A program made the translations under genes and the position numbers. DNA of 64,000 nt from Anniella stebbinsi. Taxonomy: Eukaryota > Chordata > Lepidosauria > Squamata > Anniellidae. This document shows, one piece after another, positions 33,735-44,540 of the stretch; within the stretch, counting starts at the first letter, position 1, and each line of letters begins with the position of its first letter. The notes under the pieces are model-generated. The model searched no databases, was not told where the DNA came from, and saw nothing but the letters and a program-made list of their open reading frames with translations. The DNA is taken from positions 17,229,001 to 17,293,000 of the forward strand of contig JARDYH010000002.1 of assembly GCA_029215795.1 (NCBI GenBank), given 5' to 3'.

Positions 33735-33932
33735 TAGGCTGATCATCTGAAAAGGAGGACAGGGCTCCTGTAACTTTAACTGTTGTAGAGAAAACGGAAT
33801 TTCAGCCAGTGTCATTTGTATGCAATTAGTTCCTGGTGAAATTCCCTCTTCATCACAACAGTTAAAGGTGCATGCACTATACTAGAGTGACCATATACAA
33901 AAGAATGCAGGGCCCCTGCAACTTTAACATGT
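33735..33932. mobile_element. Foldback hAT MITE FB1, left half and centre
   Basis: Starts TAGGCTGATCATCTGAAAAG. It continues through the central GAGTGACCATATACAAAAGA and stops after CCTGCAACTTTAACA. The right arm is missing. Confidence 0.75.
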
Positions 33933-33939
33933 TGATGCA

Positions 33940-34022
33940 AGGGTGTTTACTCAGAAGGAAGTCCTATTGAGTTTAATGGGACTTACTTACTCCCAGGTAA
34001 ATGTGGATAGGATTGCAGCCTA
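33940..34022. repeat. Short dispersed repeat (AAGTCCTATTGAGTTTAATG)
   Basis: Partner of the copy at 405-482. The end reads GGATAGGATTGCAGCC. Confidence 0.55.
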
Positions 34023-34413
34023 ACTCTCCTTCTCCTAAACTTCTGTGTCCGTTTTAATCCATACAAAATCTCAAGGTGCTTCTGCTTGGTTAAGGAGGGA
34101 GGGATGGGATCTCTGCGGAAGTCCCTCAATATGGATGGCAAATCGGTAAAATTTGAGTGATGAGATGACATTAAAACAATATATTGATAGAGTTGGTATC
34201 CTGGCCCCTCGGTGTCCTGACTAATGGAGTCGAACGGCTATCTTTAGAAATGCTTAGAGTCATAATTACACAAGAACAGAACTAATTACTCATGGAAAAG
34301 GATTGCAAAATACAGGAAAACGATTCTGCAATGCAAGATCTGTAGTTCCTACTCTATAGAAATGATTGCTTTTGATTTACTGGAAGGTCTTAGGATATAA
34401 ATAGGTCCACCCA

Positions 34414-34416
<3 letters not shown>

Positions 34417-34457
<41 letters not shown>
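34417..34457. repeat. (TA)n microsatellite
   Basis: About 20 uninterrupted TA units. Confidence 0.95.
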
Positions 34458-34459
<2 letters not shown>

Positions 34460-34480
34460 GAGTAGGCAATCTAGAGGACT

Positions 34481-34680
34481 AAGGCCAGATCTACACTTTG
34501 TGTCAAATCATTATGATCCCATCATGGTAACGCTATATCCCTGTTGTGGCACAGAATGACATTTGTTGCAGTATTTTGGATAATGTAGAATAAAAAATGG
34601 TACATGGAATGTGGCTTGTGCCCCAACAGTTATCAGTGCACTTCAATACCGCTATAAGGCAGTAATGTAGACCTAACCTT
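34481..34680. mobile_element. TA1-family MITE
   Basis: AAGGCCAGATCTACACTTTG at the left and GTAGACCTAACCTT at the right are inverted ends. The interior CATTATGATCCCATCATGGT and GGTAACGCTATATCCC is shared with 51445-51678. Confidence 0.75.
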
Positions 34681-34984
34681 AGTCTGTAATTCCCAAATTG
34701 CGCAGGCATCCAGGGAAAAAAAAATAAGGAAAATCTCCTCCAACCCCAAAAGAAGTGTTCACAGACGAGTTTGATCATCGCCTCTCTGCATGATGGATTG
34801 GGTTGGCCAAGCTTCCTTCCAAACAGCCTCCACTGAAGGCAGATCATTCTACATTTTTGCATGGGGCTTGGATCAATTACGGTGCAGCCGTATGCATGTC
34901 TGTTCAGAAGTGAGGCCCCTGAAATACAGTGGGCTTTGCTTCCAGGTAAGTGGGTATAACCAATCGTTTGATGGTTTCCCAACG

Positions 34985-35055
34985 TTTGTACAGGTTGAAA
35001 TGCCTCTCCTAAGGCTTAGTTGCTGGACGTAATAGCTTTAAGTTTCTCCCAGTGC
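34985..35055 (+). repeat. R4 repeat fragment
   Basis: GTTGAAATGCCTCTCCTAAG, then TAATAGCTTTAAG, as in 22690-22925. Confidence 0.55.
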
Positions 35056-35159
35056 AAGACAATGGTGGGTTCTTGTTTTTCTATTTGAAAAAAGGAAAGG
35101 GAGAAGACATGATACGGACTTGGGAATTTTCTTTCAGAAAGTTGCCATTCTAGACATAA

Positions 35160-35980
35160 AGCAGCTCACTTGCCTTCCCACAGCCAAACTCCCACCGACC
35201 CAAATAGCTGCATAGAATTCTGGCTTCCTTACAACCGTTTCTGCATTTCCCCCCTTCGTTCTCTGGCGTGGTTGCCAAGGTCAATGCAAATCACTCGCTG
35301 AACTTTCTACCGAGAGCAGCTTAAGTCTTCCGCTGCATTTGTGTTCGGCAAATGAACCTACCTCAACAGGCTGGAGGAGTTCGATCCCGCTGGGACTCAG
35401 CGTTAGCCTCTGATATAATCTCCCTCTCCAAATCTACAGCATGAATCTTTAAGCACTGAATCCCAAATCAATGAAATTAATGATCTCACCCACTGCTAAT
35501 TTATACCTGTCTCTAAATGAAGACATAACTTTTATTTTGTCCAACTTGCTTTGCCTTGCGCCTGACATTAATACGGAGGCTAAGAGGGATCAAAGGAGAC
35601 CTGGAGGGAATTTTCTTCATGCCGCCACTGTGCATGCTGAAATATTACATCTCTAATTAAACAATGGGCACTTTAAAACCATTTCAACATCCAGGGCCAA
35701 AGCCGCAGCTGCTGTAATTACAAGGAAAGGGAGGAGACCATTGATAAATCCAAACGTAGGATAATGTGAATGATTCATTTCCGTTGTAGCTTTCATTCGA
35801 GGATCAAAGGTTCCCTGGCACCTTTGAGCGCCTAAATTACATTAACTCCAATTTCATTACCATGTTGGCTCCTATAAATACCTCCTTTTATCATTTATGA
35901 ATAATTGCTTTTATAGCCATTCTAAGATGGATGGAACAAGTGATTAACATGCCCAGGTTAGACTCTGCATAGCTTGTGAG
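35160..35980. promoter_or_regulatory. Candidate conserved non-coding element cluster
   Basis: About 800 bp without any recognised repeat. It is dense in developmental-factor words: AATGAAATTAATGATC, TCTAATTAAACAATGG (homeobox plus SOX), GATCAAAGGAGA and GATCAAAGGTT (TCF/LEF), CTGTAATTACAAGG and TATGAATAATTGC. There is no reading frame of note. This is the strongest enhancer-like block in the window. Conservation is untested. Confidence 0.5.
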
Positions 35981-36529
35981 GGGCTTGAGATCAAAGATGC
36001 ATTTCAGCTGGGGATGTACGGATTTGGTTAAATTTGGTCTTTCTGTGTTTTGTGGATAGTCATACATCTTTCATTCCATCAACTGTTCATTGACGGAACC
36101 TGATTTTTTATTATTATTGATGTTTGTGAATTTTGTCCCACTTGCGTAAGTGTGCATTAGCTCTACTGTGAATTAGAGCAAATTAGAGCAATCCCACCAA
36201 AGTAAAAAAATAATCTGCAAGTCCACGGAATCTGCACAACTCAGAAAAAGCAGGTCCACTATGGAATCTGCAGGTCGGATCCAGAGAAATCTGAACTTAT
36301 TTGAATCCATTGCAGATTGCTTTGACATTTCTAATCTCAGCTCCAAAGAAATGTATCCCAGACCAAGAGAAGTTTCTGGCTGTTAAGAAGAGAGAATTAG
36401 AACAACAAATGGCCAATGCAGCTTTTTCTCAGTGTTATGGCAAAACAAGCTCCAAATACTGGGTTTTCATTTTGAAGCTTTGTGATAGGAACGCAGGAGG
36501 CAACACATCAGAAATTGCTCTATCTGTAG

Positions 36530-36690
36530 TCAGTTTGTTGGTGCATCTAGCTCAGTACTGTGCACATTAACTGGCAGCAGCTATCTGGTAAGAGACTTTC
36601 AGCCCTACCTGGAGATGCCAGGATTGAACCTAGAACTCTTTGCATGCAAAGCATGTTCTCTACCATTAGGTCACATCCCTTCCCACTGCC
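36530..36690 (-). mobile_element. tRNA-headed SINE
   Basis: On the minus strand the tRNA-like head covers ATGTGACCTAATGGTAGAGA, the GTTCAATCCTGGCATCTCC B-box region follows, and the body ends near CTGAGCTAG. Same family as 8928. Confidence 0.7.
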
Positions 36691-36868
36691 CATAGCTAAG
36701 GATGGAAGAATCGGTCAGTTTTGCTTTCTCCTGCATCCAGATTTTTAAAATCTCAAGTTCTCCCTTTCCCAAATGCAAAGAACTTTGCGAATGTTGGTAA
36801 ATTCTTATTAAAAACAACAGCAAGTTGAAATGAAATTCTCATCCGCCTGCATCAGCCAACTTCAATAG

Positions 36869-37522
36869 TGTCAGGCTTGCTTCCATGCCCTGGACCCCCT
36901 GAGCAACTCTTTAAGGATCTCTTGCTTCCTTAAGAATCCCATCTTCCTTCATATTACCTTCCCCTTCCCAGTAACATGGGGTTTAGGGTTTAGACGTGGG
37001 GTGAGTGACACTCCATTCCAGACACTTGTGACTTAACACAACAGTTTACTAGTAAATTAAAACAAGCAAATTGCAATAAAAGGTATTTAGGCAATAGAGC
37101 TGAGTGATACAAAAGCATTAACAGAAAATAAAAGTTACAAAAACAGAAGTTTTTTTTTTAAAAAAAACCAAGCTGCACCTAGACTTTTTTAGGCTGTTGT
37201 TTTCTGCTCCTTCCTCATGCTCTGCTCTTTTCCTGGCTGGCTCTTTCCTCCTTTTATGCCCTCTTCCTCCAAAACAAAAAGTGCTGTTTCTGTCCTGAAG
37301 AAATGAAACTTAACTGGAGAAATGAAACTTAACCAGGGGATGAATCTTAACAAGAGAAACTCCTCCTCTCAGTGTTACCACCTCCCAACAGAAAATACCC
37401 AGGCCTCTAGGCCTGACTTTATTACCTTGCCTCTGTAGGCCTCAAATCTTCACATATAGGTACAGCTATTCTCGGCACAGAGAGATGCATGTATAGCTGT
37501 TAACAATGCGGTGCCTGTCACA
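36869..37522 (-). mobile_element. Candidate solo LTR of a retroelement
   Basis: On the minus strand the block would start TGTGACAGGC and end GCCTGACA, giving short inverted TG...CA ends. It carries a TATA-like GGGCATAAAAGGAGG about 265 bases in, followed by a plausible transcript start region. No matching 5-bp target duplication and no polyadenylation hexamer in the expected place were found, so this is tentative. No gag, pol or env sequence is present in the window. Confidence 0.4.
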
Positions 37523-37980
37523 AAAAAGAGGTGGCAACTGCAGTTAAGAACTAACATGGTTGAGTCTATAGGGATCCAAAGCCACACATTGAAGAATGAA
37601 GCAATCAAAGCCCTTGGCATGGATGAATGAATCCATCACTTCTGGTTTCCTTCATATTAATTTTTTAAAAACCACAACCTCAAGTTCTTTTTGTGCTGAA
37701 TATGGAGATCTTCCTGAAATTTGGCATTTTTTTTAATGGAAACTGAAATAAAATTCCACCCCTATTGATAGCATCTGGCAAGTCCATTGCACACCTCTGC
37801 CTGTGGTTTTCTTCAGGTATTGCTGCAACTTTTATCTGGCAGATATTAGGACAAAACACAGCAGGTTGACTGTACTGATTGCTTACTTTAGCATCCCAGT
37901 CTTAGTTGGGGCACATGGGAAGTAAAACTTTTTGTCATCCCTGCAATGCAGGGAGAGAGGTTAGACTGAGAAACATGCTC
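37523..37980. other. Intergenic, unclassified
   Basis: No recognised feature. Confidence 0.4.
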
Positions 37981-37984
37981 AGGC

Positions 37985-38312
37985 TGCTAAGAACATAAGA
38001 ACATAAGAAGAGCCATGCTGGATTCAGACCAAGGATCCATCTGGTCCAGCATTCTGTTCACACAGAGGCAAACCAACTGCCCATGGGAAACCCATAAGCA
38101 GAACACAAGTGTCCATTTTCCCCAGCAACTGGTGTACATAGGCATACTGTGTCTGATAACTCGAGGTTGCACATAGCCATCAGGACTAGTAGCTGTTTAT
38201 ATCCTTCTTTTCCATGAATTTTTCTATCCCCCTTTTAAAGCCACTCAACTTGGTGGCCATCAGTACATCTTGTGTAGCGAATTCCATATAACTATTCACA
38301 GTGTGCTGCAAC
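37985..38312 (-). mobile_element. CR1 LINE, 3' fragment
   Basis: ACATAAGAAGAGCCATGCTG, CCAGCAACTGGTGTACATAG and CCACTCAACTTGGTGGCCAT. The minus strand encodes FKRGIEKFMEKKDI, the CR1 ORF2 C-terminus. Confidence 0.85.
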
Positions 38313-38344
38313 TCAAAAACTCCTTTGGCCAATAAGATGACTAC

Positions 38345-38452
38345 AATATTGTTTTTAATTGTTTTTAATCCTATGTAAACCACCCAGAGAGCTTCGGCTA
38401 TGGGGCGGTATACAAATGTAATAAATAAATAAATAAACAAATAAATAAATAT
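38345..38452 (+). mobile_element. L2-like LINE 3' tail
   Basis: TGTTTTTAATTGTTTTTAAT, then CCACCCAGAGAGCTTCGGCT, GGGGCGGTATACAAATGTAA and (AAAT)n. It is almost identical to the 3' end of the copy at 47785-49216. Confidence 0.85.
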
Positions 38453-38482
38453 AAAAGTCGATGTGCATGTTCATGACACATT

Positions 38483-38497
38483 CCCCCCCCCCCCCCC
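38483..38497. repeat. C15 homopolymer
   Basis: Fifteen consecutive C bases. Prone to sequencing error. Confidence 0.85.
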
Positions 38498-39009
38498 AAT
38501 TTGAGGCTGGAAGATCAGTTTGACTTTCCATGCACCTTTTTTAGAAGAAAGTAGAAGAGACACATCCCAGATCGTTTTTCACCTTGGTTTCAGTGAGACC
38601 AAGGTGCAACTAACTTGGTTTCCATCCACCCCATTGTAATGCAGTTGATCTAAAGAACGTACAGCCTCAGGCAGGTGCCCAGTGCTGCAGCAGAGTAGAT
38701 TTCAAGGTGCTCATCACCTCTGACCTTTCTTGAAGTCCTGCACCACTGCTCATTCATCATACAGCCTCTCACCAACAACCTCTTAGCCATCTTTGCAGCC
38801 AGCAAATGTTATTGATTGATTTCATTGACTGAAATCTACACCTTCCCTGAAGTGAAGGCAACTATTTCCCCCCCACCATAACTTTTTGCTATTACTACCA
38901 CTTCCTACCCCAATCATTTCATGACTCAAAAATGACACATGGAATTTGAAAGAAGACAGGAGAAAGGTACACGGATGTCGTATAATTAAAGAATTGATTC
39001 TTACGGCCA
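38498..39009. other. Intergenic, unclassified
   Basis: No recognised feature. Confidence 0.4.
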
Positions 39010-39345
39010 TCAGCCAATTATTATTATTTTTTTAGTTGAGTGACAATTTACCTTTTGCTCATTTAACCAGTTGGTAGATTGCCCAAATATAAATAAATGT
39101 GCATAGTCAAAGAGACTTAATACAAATGCCCTTTCGAACTTCTGAGAAATGAGAACCTACAATTTAATAAGCACATCCTGTTAAGGGCTTTGTTATGTGT
39201 GTATGACTGATAAGTGCATAAAAGATAAAAAGGGGACCATTTCGCTTATTAAACTGTTTCAAACAAAAGCTGCCACCTATTGTGAGAAGGAAAGGACATC
39301 TTTAATATTTTCTTTTTCAATCCCTATTACATAAAAACAGATCTG
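39010..39345. promoter_or_regulatory. Candidate conserved non-coding element
   Basis: AT-rich repeat-free block with CAGCCAATTATTATT, CAATTTAATAAGCAC, AACAAAAGCTG and ATAAAAGATAAAA. It sits between unclassified DNA and a repeat cluster. Enhancer-like texture only. Confidence 0.4.
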
Positions 39346-39399
39346 GAAAATAAACTAGTGAATGTATGTCGGACACCACATCACAATGGATTGGACTGA

Positions 39400-39560
39400 T
39401 CCAAACTAAGGAAGCAGTCCTATGGTCTCTGGGAGAACATCCCAGAGGCCATAGGATGGCTCAGAAAAACACTTCCAAGGTTGGAGACAGTGCTCAACCC
39501 TCAGAAGGGGGGCAGAGATCTGATTCCCGCCCCCTTACAGCTGACATCAAGAGAACTGCA
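39400..39560 (+). repeat. Dispersed repeat, family R5
   Basis: GCAGTCCTATGGTCTCTGGG, ACATCCCAGAGGCCATAGGA and CCCCCTTACAGCTGACATCA are matched approximately at 63790-63965. Unknown class. Confidence 0.5.
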
Positions 39561-39574
39561 CCAGCTGCCTCCCC

Positions 39575-39607
<33 letters not shown>

Positions 39608-40880
39608 GATTTATTTCTTACCCGCCTCTCCATCTAGATCGAGGTGGGGAACAACAGCATGATAAAATACATAAAACTAATTAAAACATGACAAATATTA
39701 TTAAAACTGCATTAAAACATCCTAAAACATCATTAAAACATCCTAAAACATCCTAAAAACATTCTAAAAATTACACTGGATATGCCTGTCGGAAGAGAAC
39801 AGTCTTTATAGCTTTCTTAAATTCTAAAAGACTGTTAAGTTGACGAGTCTCCTCCGGCAGGTCATTCCACAGTCTGGGAGCGGCAGAAGAGAAGGTCCTC
39901 TGGGTAACAGTTGTCAGCCTAGTCTTGGCCGACCGCAGTAAGTTCTTCCCAGAGGACCTGAGCGTGCGGGGCGGATTGTACGGGAGAAGGCGATCCCGCA
40001 GGTAACCTGGACCCAAACCATGTAGGGCTTTAAAGGTAATGACCAACACTTTATACTTCGCCCGGAAACTAATTGGCAGCCAGTGGAGCGATTTTAAAGC
40101 TGGCGTAATATGGTCACTCCTAGATGTACCGGTGACCAACCTGGCTGCCATATTTTGAACTAGTTGAAGTTTCCGGACTAGGCACAAAGGTAGCCCTATG
40201 TACAGCGCATTGCAGAAGTCAAGCCTCGAAGTTACCAGCGCGTGCACCACCATCTTTAGGTCTTCCAACTCTAGGAAGGGGCGCAGCTGGCGTATCAGCC
40301 GAAGCTGATAGTAGGCACTCCTGGCCGTCGCATCTATCTGGGCTGTCATTTGGAGCGACGGATCCAGGAGCACCCCCAAGCTGCGAACACAGTCTTTCAG
40401 GGGGAGTGTAACCCCATCCAGAACCGGTTGACACACCTCCAAACCCAGGTTGCGGCCTTTGACAGCAAGCACCTCCGTCTTGTCTGGATTCAGCTTCAGT
40501 TTGTTTTTCCTCATCCAGCCCATTACCGCCTCCAAGCATTCATTCAGAGGAGACACACTATCCTTAGCTGACGATGTTGTCGAAGGCATAGAGAAATATA
40601 TTTGGGTGTCATCAGCATACTGATAGCACCCCGCCCCATGCCTCCGGATGATCTCTCCCAACGGTTTCATATAAATGTTAAACAGCATTGGGGAAAGGAT
40701 GGCACCTTGCGGTACGCCACACAGCAGCTCCTTCTTTGCAGAGCAGCTATCCCCAAGCATCACCATCTGGAACCTGCCCGAGAGGTAGGACCGGAACCAC
40801 TGAAGCACAGTGCCCCCGATTCCCAATCCCCTCAGGCGTTCCAGAAGGATACCATGGTCGATGGTATCGAATGCCGCTCC
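39575..40880 (-). mobile_element. L2-like LINE, 5' truncated
   Basis: The tail (AAT)n lies at 39575-39606, then CGCCTCTCCATCTAGATCGA (3' UTR), then the ORF2 C-terminal half up to about 40880. The endonuclease domain and fingers are missing. It is flanked upstream by ~80 bp of unrelated GC-rich sequence and a CR1 tail. A closely similar 3' part is at 43131-43545. Confidence 0.9.
39771..40880 (-). pseudogene. L2-like reverse transcriptase, C-terminal ~370 residues, open frame
   Basis: The frame enters the reverse transcriptase at AAFDTIDHGILLERLRGLGI. It holds GVPQGAILSPMLFNIYMKPL, the catalytic YADDTQ box and LKLNPDKTEVLAV (thumb side), and ends FLASSV-unrelated upstream and RQAYPV at the C-terminus. 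It stays open beyond the truncation to 40964 by chance. No stop or frameshift interrupts it, so the insertion is young, but without the endonuclease and N-terminal half it cannot be autonomous. L2 assignment rests on FDTIDH, YADDTQ-Y and the AAPRLWNDLP motif. Confidence 0.85.
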
Positions 40881-40962
40881 CCAAGCCAGGGAAGGGGTGG
40901 GGGTTAACTGTAGGTGGGGAGGGGAGGAGACTGAGGAGGCCAGAAAATGATTTATCCTGAAC

Positions 40963-41222
40963 ATAGAATCATAGAATCATAGAATAGTAGAGTTAGAAGG
41001 GGCCTATAAGGCCATTGAGTCCAACCCCCTTCTCAGTGCAGGAAACCACTTTAAAACATCCCTGGCAGATGGCTGTCTAGCCGTATCTTGAAGTCCTCTA
41101 GTGTGGGAGAGCCAATGACCTCCCTAGGTAATTGGTTCCATTGTCATACTGCTTTAACAGTCAGGAAGTTTTTTCCTGATGTCCAGCCGGAATCTGGCTT
41201 CCTGTAACTTGAGCCCATTATT
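40963..41222 (-). mobile_element. CR1 LINE 3' end with ATTCTATG-type tail
   Basis: Starts ATAGAATCATAGAATCATAG (the inverted CR1 tail), then GGCCATTGAGTCCAACCCCC. The minus strand encodes the C-terminal end (CAGGAAGTTTTTTCCTGATG, CTGTAACTTGAGCCCATTAT). It is a different CR1 subfamily from the GAACATAAGAAGAGCC type, and related to 17795-18110. Confidence 0.9.
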
Positions 41223-41270
41223 CTGTTAAGGATAAAGGAGCTCTGTCCTCCTTTCCACATGGCCTCCCTA
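41223..41270. mobile_element. FB1 MITE, right-end fragment
   Basis: AGGAGCTCTGTCCTCCTTTC then ACATGGCCTCCCTA matches the FB1 right terminus. Confidence 0.65.
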
Positions 41271-41279
41271 GTTAAAAGG

Positions 41280-41425
41280 CATGAGTTGTGAACAGAAGAA
41301 CACAAGAAAATAAGAGGAGCCATGCTGGATTGGACCAAGAATCCATCTAGTCCAGCATTCTGGTCACACAGTGGCCAACCAGCTGCCCACAGAATGCCCA
41401 CAGAAAAGTGGGGTTCCCATATTAC
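41280..41425 (-). mobile_element. CR1 LINE, 3' fragment
   Basis: AATAAGAGGAGCCATGCTGG, CATCTAGTCCAGCATTCTGG and GTGGCCAACCAGCTGCCCAC, as at 37985 and 43578. Confidence 0.8.
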
Positions 41426-41454
41426 AAATAAATAAAGTAAATACATCAGTCAGC

Positions 41455-41560
41455 GTTGAGTAGCTTTGTGGCCCTCCAGATGTTTTGGCCTACAACTCCC
41501 ATCAGTGCTAGCCGACATAGCCAACGGTGAGGAATCATGGGAAATTTAGCCAAGTAAGTA
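41455..41560. repeat. Self-complementary dispersed repeat
   Basis: GCCCTCCAGATGTTTTGGCC, CAACTCCCATCAGTGCTAGC, then GAGGAATCATGGG. Copy of the 27720 family. Confidence 0.6.
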
Positions 41561-43130
41561 AGTTTCTCTCTCCATGCACACCTGCCTATTACCAATGCAT
41601 TTTGCTAACCTATCTCATACAGATATGTAGGAAATGCCACCTGGTTTCCTTCTCACTAAACTGGAAGGTATTTATACAAGAATGTGTCATCGCTGTTGTT
41701 TTGTCCAGCAGTCAGAAGCAGATTAATGTCTCCAAGGGGCAATGTGTTTCTTCTGGACAGGTAAAGCTCACAGCTGACGCTCTTTGGAAAGGTTTGTCTT
41801 GGTCTCCCTCCTGTGTGTCATCACTTTAAAAATGTCAGTAAGTGAAAAGCTCTTGAGCGTATGTTGAACCCCCCCTGAACATATGATAAAACAAGGTTGG
41901 CATTTTAGAAAACACATTTGCTTTCTGGTTACAATGCTCTTAAACTGTAACTCAGTTTGAAATGGCCATAGCAGCCATTTCAACAAAGTCAAGTGGTAAA
42001 GCCCTTCCTGGACCATACCACTTCAGTCTGTTGATGGGGGGTGGGGACTCACCTGCTTGAGTACTTCCTCACAAAAAATAAGCAAACACACACTCACACA
42101 CTTATCCTAAATAGATAACAGGTACGGGGAACCTGTGGTCCCCATAGATGTTGTCAGACTCCCAACTACCAACAACCCCAGCCATCATGGACAGGGATGC
42201 TGGAAGCTGTAGTCTAACAGAATCTGGTGGACCCTAAAACCAAATGTGGACTATCATGAACCATTGCTATTTTCTCTGGGGACTTTGCTTGCTAGACCTG
42301 GAGCCACACTACGTGGGGAATGCAATTTCTTAGCTTTGGTGCCTCATAAGACTGGGCTTTGATTGTGAATAGCAGACCTCCATTACAGTCAGTTTCTGCC
42401 TTTTGTGTGCAGATGGCTGAGCCATTCAGAGTCTGAAAGTCCCCCTTTGTCTCTTAAATGGCTTTACTCTTTCCCACCCGCTCTCTCGATGGCTTCAAGT
42501 GACTCGTCTGGGCATATCTGGATATCTGCCTTCTGGGTGATCACAGGCTTTTAACAAAGCATAGATGCAGCATCAGAAAATATGGCTGCAGGACTGGCAG
42601 AACATCATTCTACGGAGATTTCTGTAAACAGCCAGGATTTGGTACCAGGAAAAAAGCACCACATCCAAGCCTAGAGCATCTGGGGTTGGATCCAATTCAT
42701 GCGTGTGGAATTGGGGTAATGCAAGTAGAATTCCACGCCCCCTCATTCCCACGGCAACCTCTCCAGCCCCCAGAAAATGGCACACAAAGGGCCATGCAAC
42801 TCATGCTGAACAAGGGGAGCTGGGGTGCGTGTGGAATTTGGGCAAAGGTACTTTGAGCAGAGCCCTTCCAGGCACAGATGGCTGATCTATCTTTCCCTTT
42901 TCTTTGGATCAATCCTTTGATAGGCCAATTTCTCTCTATAGAATAATTATTTTGGAGCAATCTATGTTTTAAAAAATGTTCCATTAGGTGGAAAAATCCA
43001 TAAACACTTTCTGGGGTGGATGGGGATCTGTGGCCAGGAGCACATGAGAATCTGTGTGGTTCTGCATGAGAGATTGCATGTTGCCACAAATGACTCTTTG
43101 CATGTGGACCAGTTATTTATTCATGTCTTT
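41561..43130. other. Intergenic, mostly unclassified
   Basis: A diverged copy of the 27720 family lies at 42115-42245 (TGGACAGGGATGCTGGAAGC). The rest, including 42250-43130, shows no recognised gene or repeat. Confidence 0.45.
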
Positions 43131-43545
43131 TATTATTAAAGCCCTACATGGTTTGGGTCCAGGTTACCTGCGGGATCGCCTTGTCCCGTATAATCCGCCC
43201 CACACACTCAGGTCCTCTGGGAAGAATTTACTCCAGTCAGCCAGAACTAGTCTGACGAGTGTTACCCAGAGGACCTTCTCTTCTGCCGCTCCCAGGCTGT
43301 GAAATGGCCTGCCGGAGGAGATTTGACAAATTAGCAGTCTTCTGGAATTTAAGAAAGCCGTGAAGACTGCTCTCTTCCGGCAGGCCTATCCAGTTTAATT
43401 TTAAGATGTTTTTAATAATGTATTTGTTTTTATCTGTTTTAATGGTTTATCTATTTTATTGTTTTTATATTTATATCTAGTGTTGTTCCCCGCCTTGATC
43501 TAGATGGAGAGGCAGGTTAGAAATGAAATAAATAAATAAATAAAT
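43131..43545 (+). mobile_element. L2-like LINE, 3' fragment
   Basis: Encodes KALHGLGPGYLRDRLVPYNP and RTFSSAAPRL, then a TGA (CTGTGAAATGG where the 39575 copy has W), so the frame is broken. Ends TTGATCTAGATGGAGAGGCA and (AAAT)n. Same subfamily as 39575-40880. Confidence 0.9.
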
Positions 43546-43577
43546 AAATATCCCACCTTAAAAAAAAAAAAATAAGA

Positions 43578-44345
43578 AGAAGAGCCATGCTGGATCAGAC
43601 CAAGGGTCCATCTAGCCCAGCACTCTGTTCACACAGTGGCAATCCAGCTCTTGACCAGGGACCCTCAAGCAGGACATGGTGCAACAGCACCCTCTCACCC
43701 ATGTTCCCCAGCAACTGAAATATACAGGCTTACTGCCTCTGATCCTGGAGGTTGCACTTAGTCATCAGGACTAGTAGCCATTGATAGCCTTCTCCTCCAG
43801 GAATTTATCCAACCCCTTTTTAAAGCCATCCAAATTGGTGGCCATCACTACATCTCGTGGAAGTGAATTTCATAGTTTAACTATGCACTGTGTGAAGAAG
43901 TCCTTCCTTTTATTTGTCCTGAATCTCCCACCAATCAGCTTCATGACCTTGGGTTCTAGTACTATAGGAGAGGGAGAAAAATGTCTCCCTATCCACATTC
44001 TCCACGCCATGCATAATTTTGTACACCACTATCACGTCTGAACAATCACAGCTGTAATTGTAACTTTCTCTTTTAGGGGAGATGTTCCAGTCCCTTGATC
44101 ATTTTAGTTGCACTTTTCTGCACTTTTTCCAGTTCTACAATATCTATTTTTAGGAGTGGTGATGAAAACCGTCACACCATAGATTTGTATAAAGGCAATA
44201 TGATAACGGCAGTTTTATTTTTGATTCCTTTTCTAATAATGCCTAACATGGAGTTTGCCTTCTTTACAACGGCCACACACAGGGGGTTGACATTTTCATC
44301 GAGCTGTCCACCACAACCCCAAGATCTCTGTCTTGGTCTTGCAAG
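43578..44345 (-). mobile_element. CR1 LINE, 3' ~770 bp
   Basis: The minus strand covers CR1 ORF2 from the segment that reads the DLGVVVDSS-like region near 44310 to the C-terminus and 3' end (GAGCCATGCTGGATCAGACC at 43578). Recognisable pieces include CATCCAAATTGGTGGCCATC and CCACCAATCAGCTTCATGAC. The frame is interrupted. This is the longest CR1 copy in the window. Confidence 0.9.
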
Positions 44346-44540
44346 GAACCCAAGGCAGTTTTACATGGTCTTTCTTCTCTCTATTTTATCCTCAAATAAA
44401 CCCCGCTGTGGGGTAGGTTAGGCTGAGAGTCAGTGACTGGCCCAAACTCATCCAGTGAGCTTGATAGTCAGTGGGGACTAGAACCCAGGTCTCCTGAGTT
44501 CCAGTCCAACAATTTAACCACTACACCACACTGGCTCATT
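44346..44540 (-). mobile_element. MIR/CORE-like SINE
   Basis: AACCCAAGGCAGTTTTACAT (3' end), AGTCAGTGACTGGCCCAAAC (core), GGGGACTAGAACCCAGGTCT (B box) and CCACTACACCACACTGGCTC (head), all minus-strand. It abuts the 5' break of the CR1. Confidence 0.85.

Noticed and set aside
34533..34982. 149-codon minus-strand frame
   Set aside because: Its upstream part lies in a TA1 MITE. The rest is unmatched.
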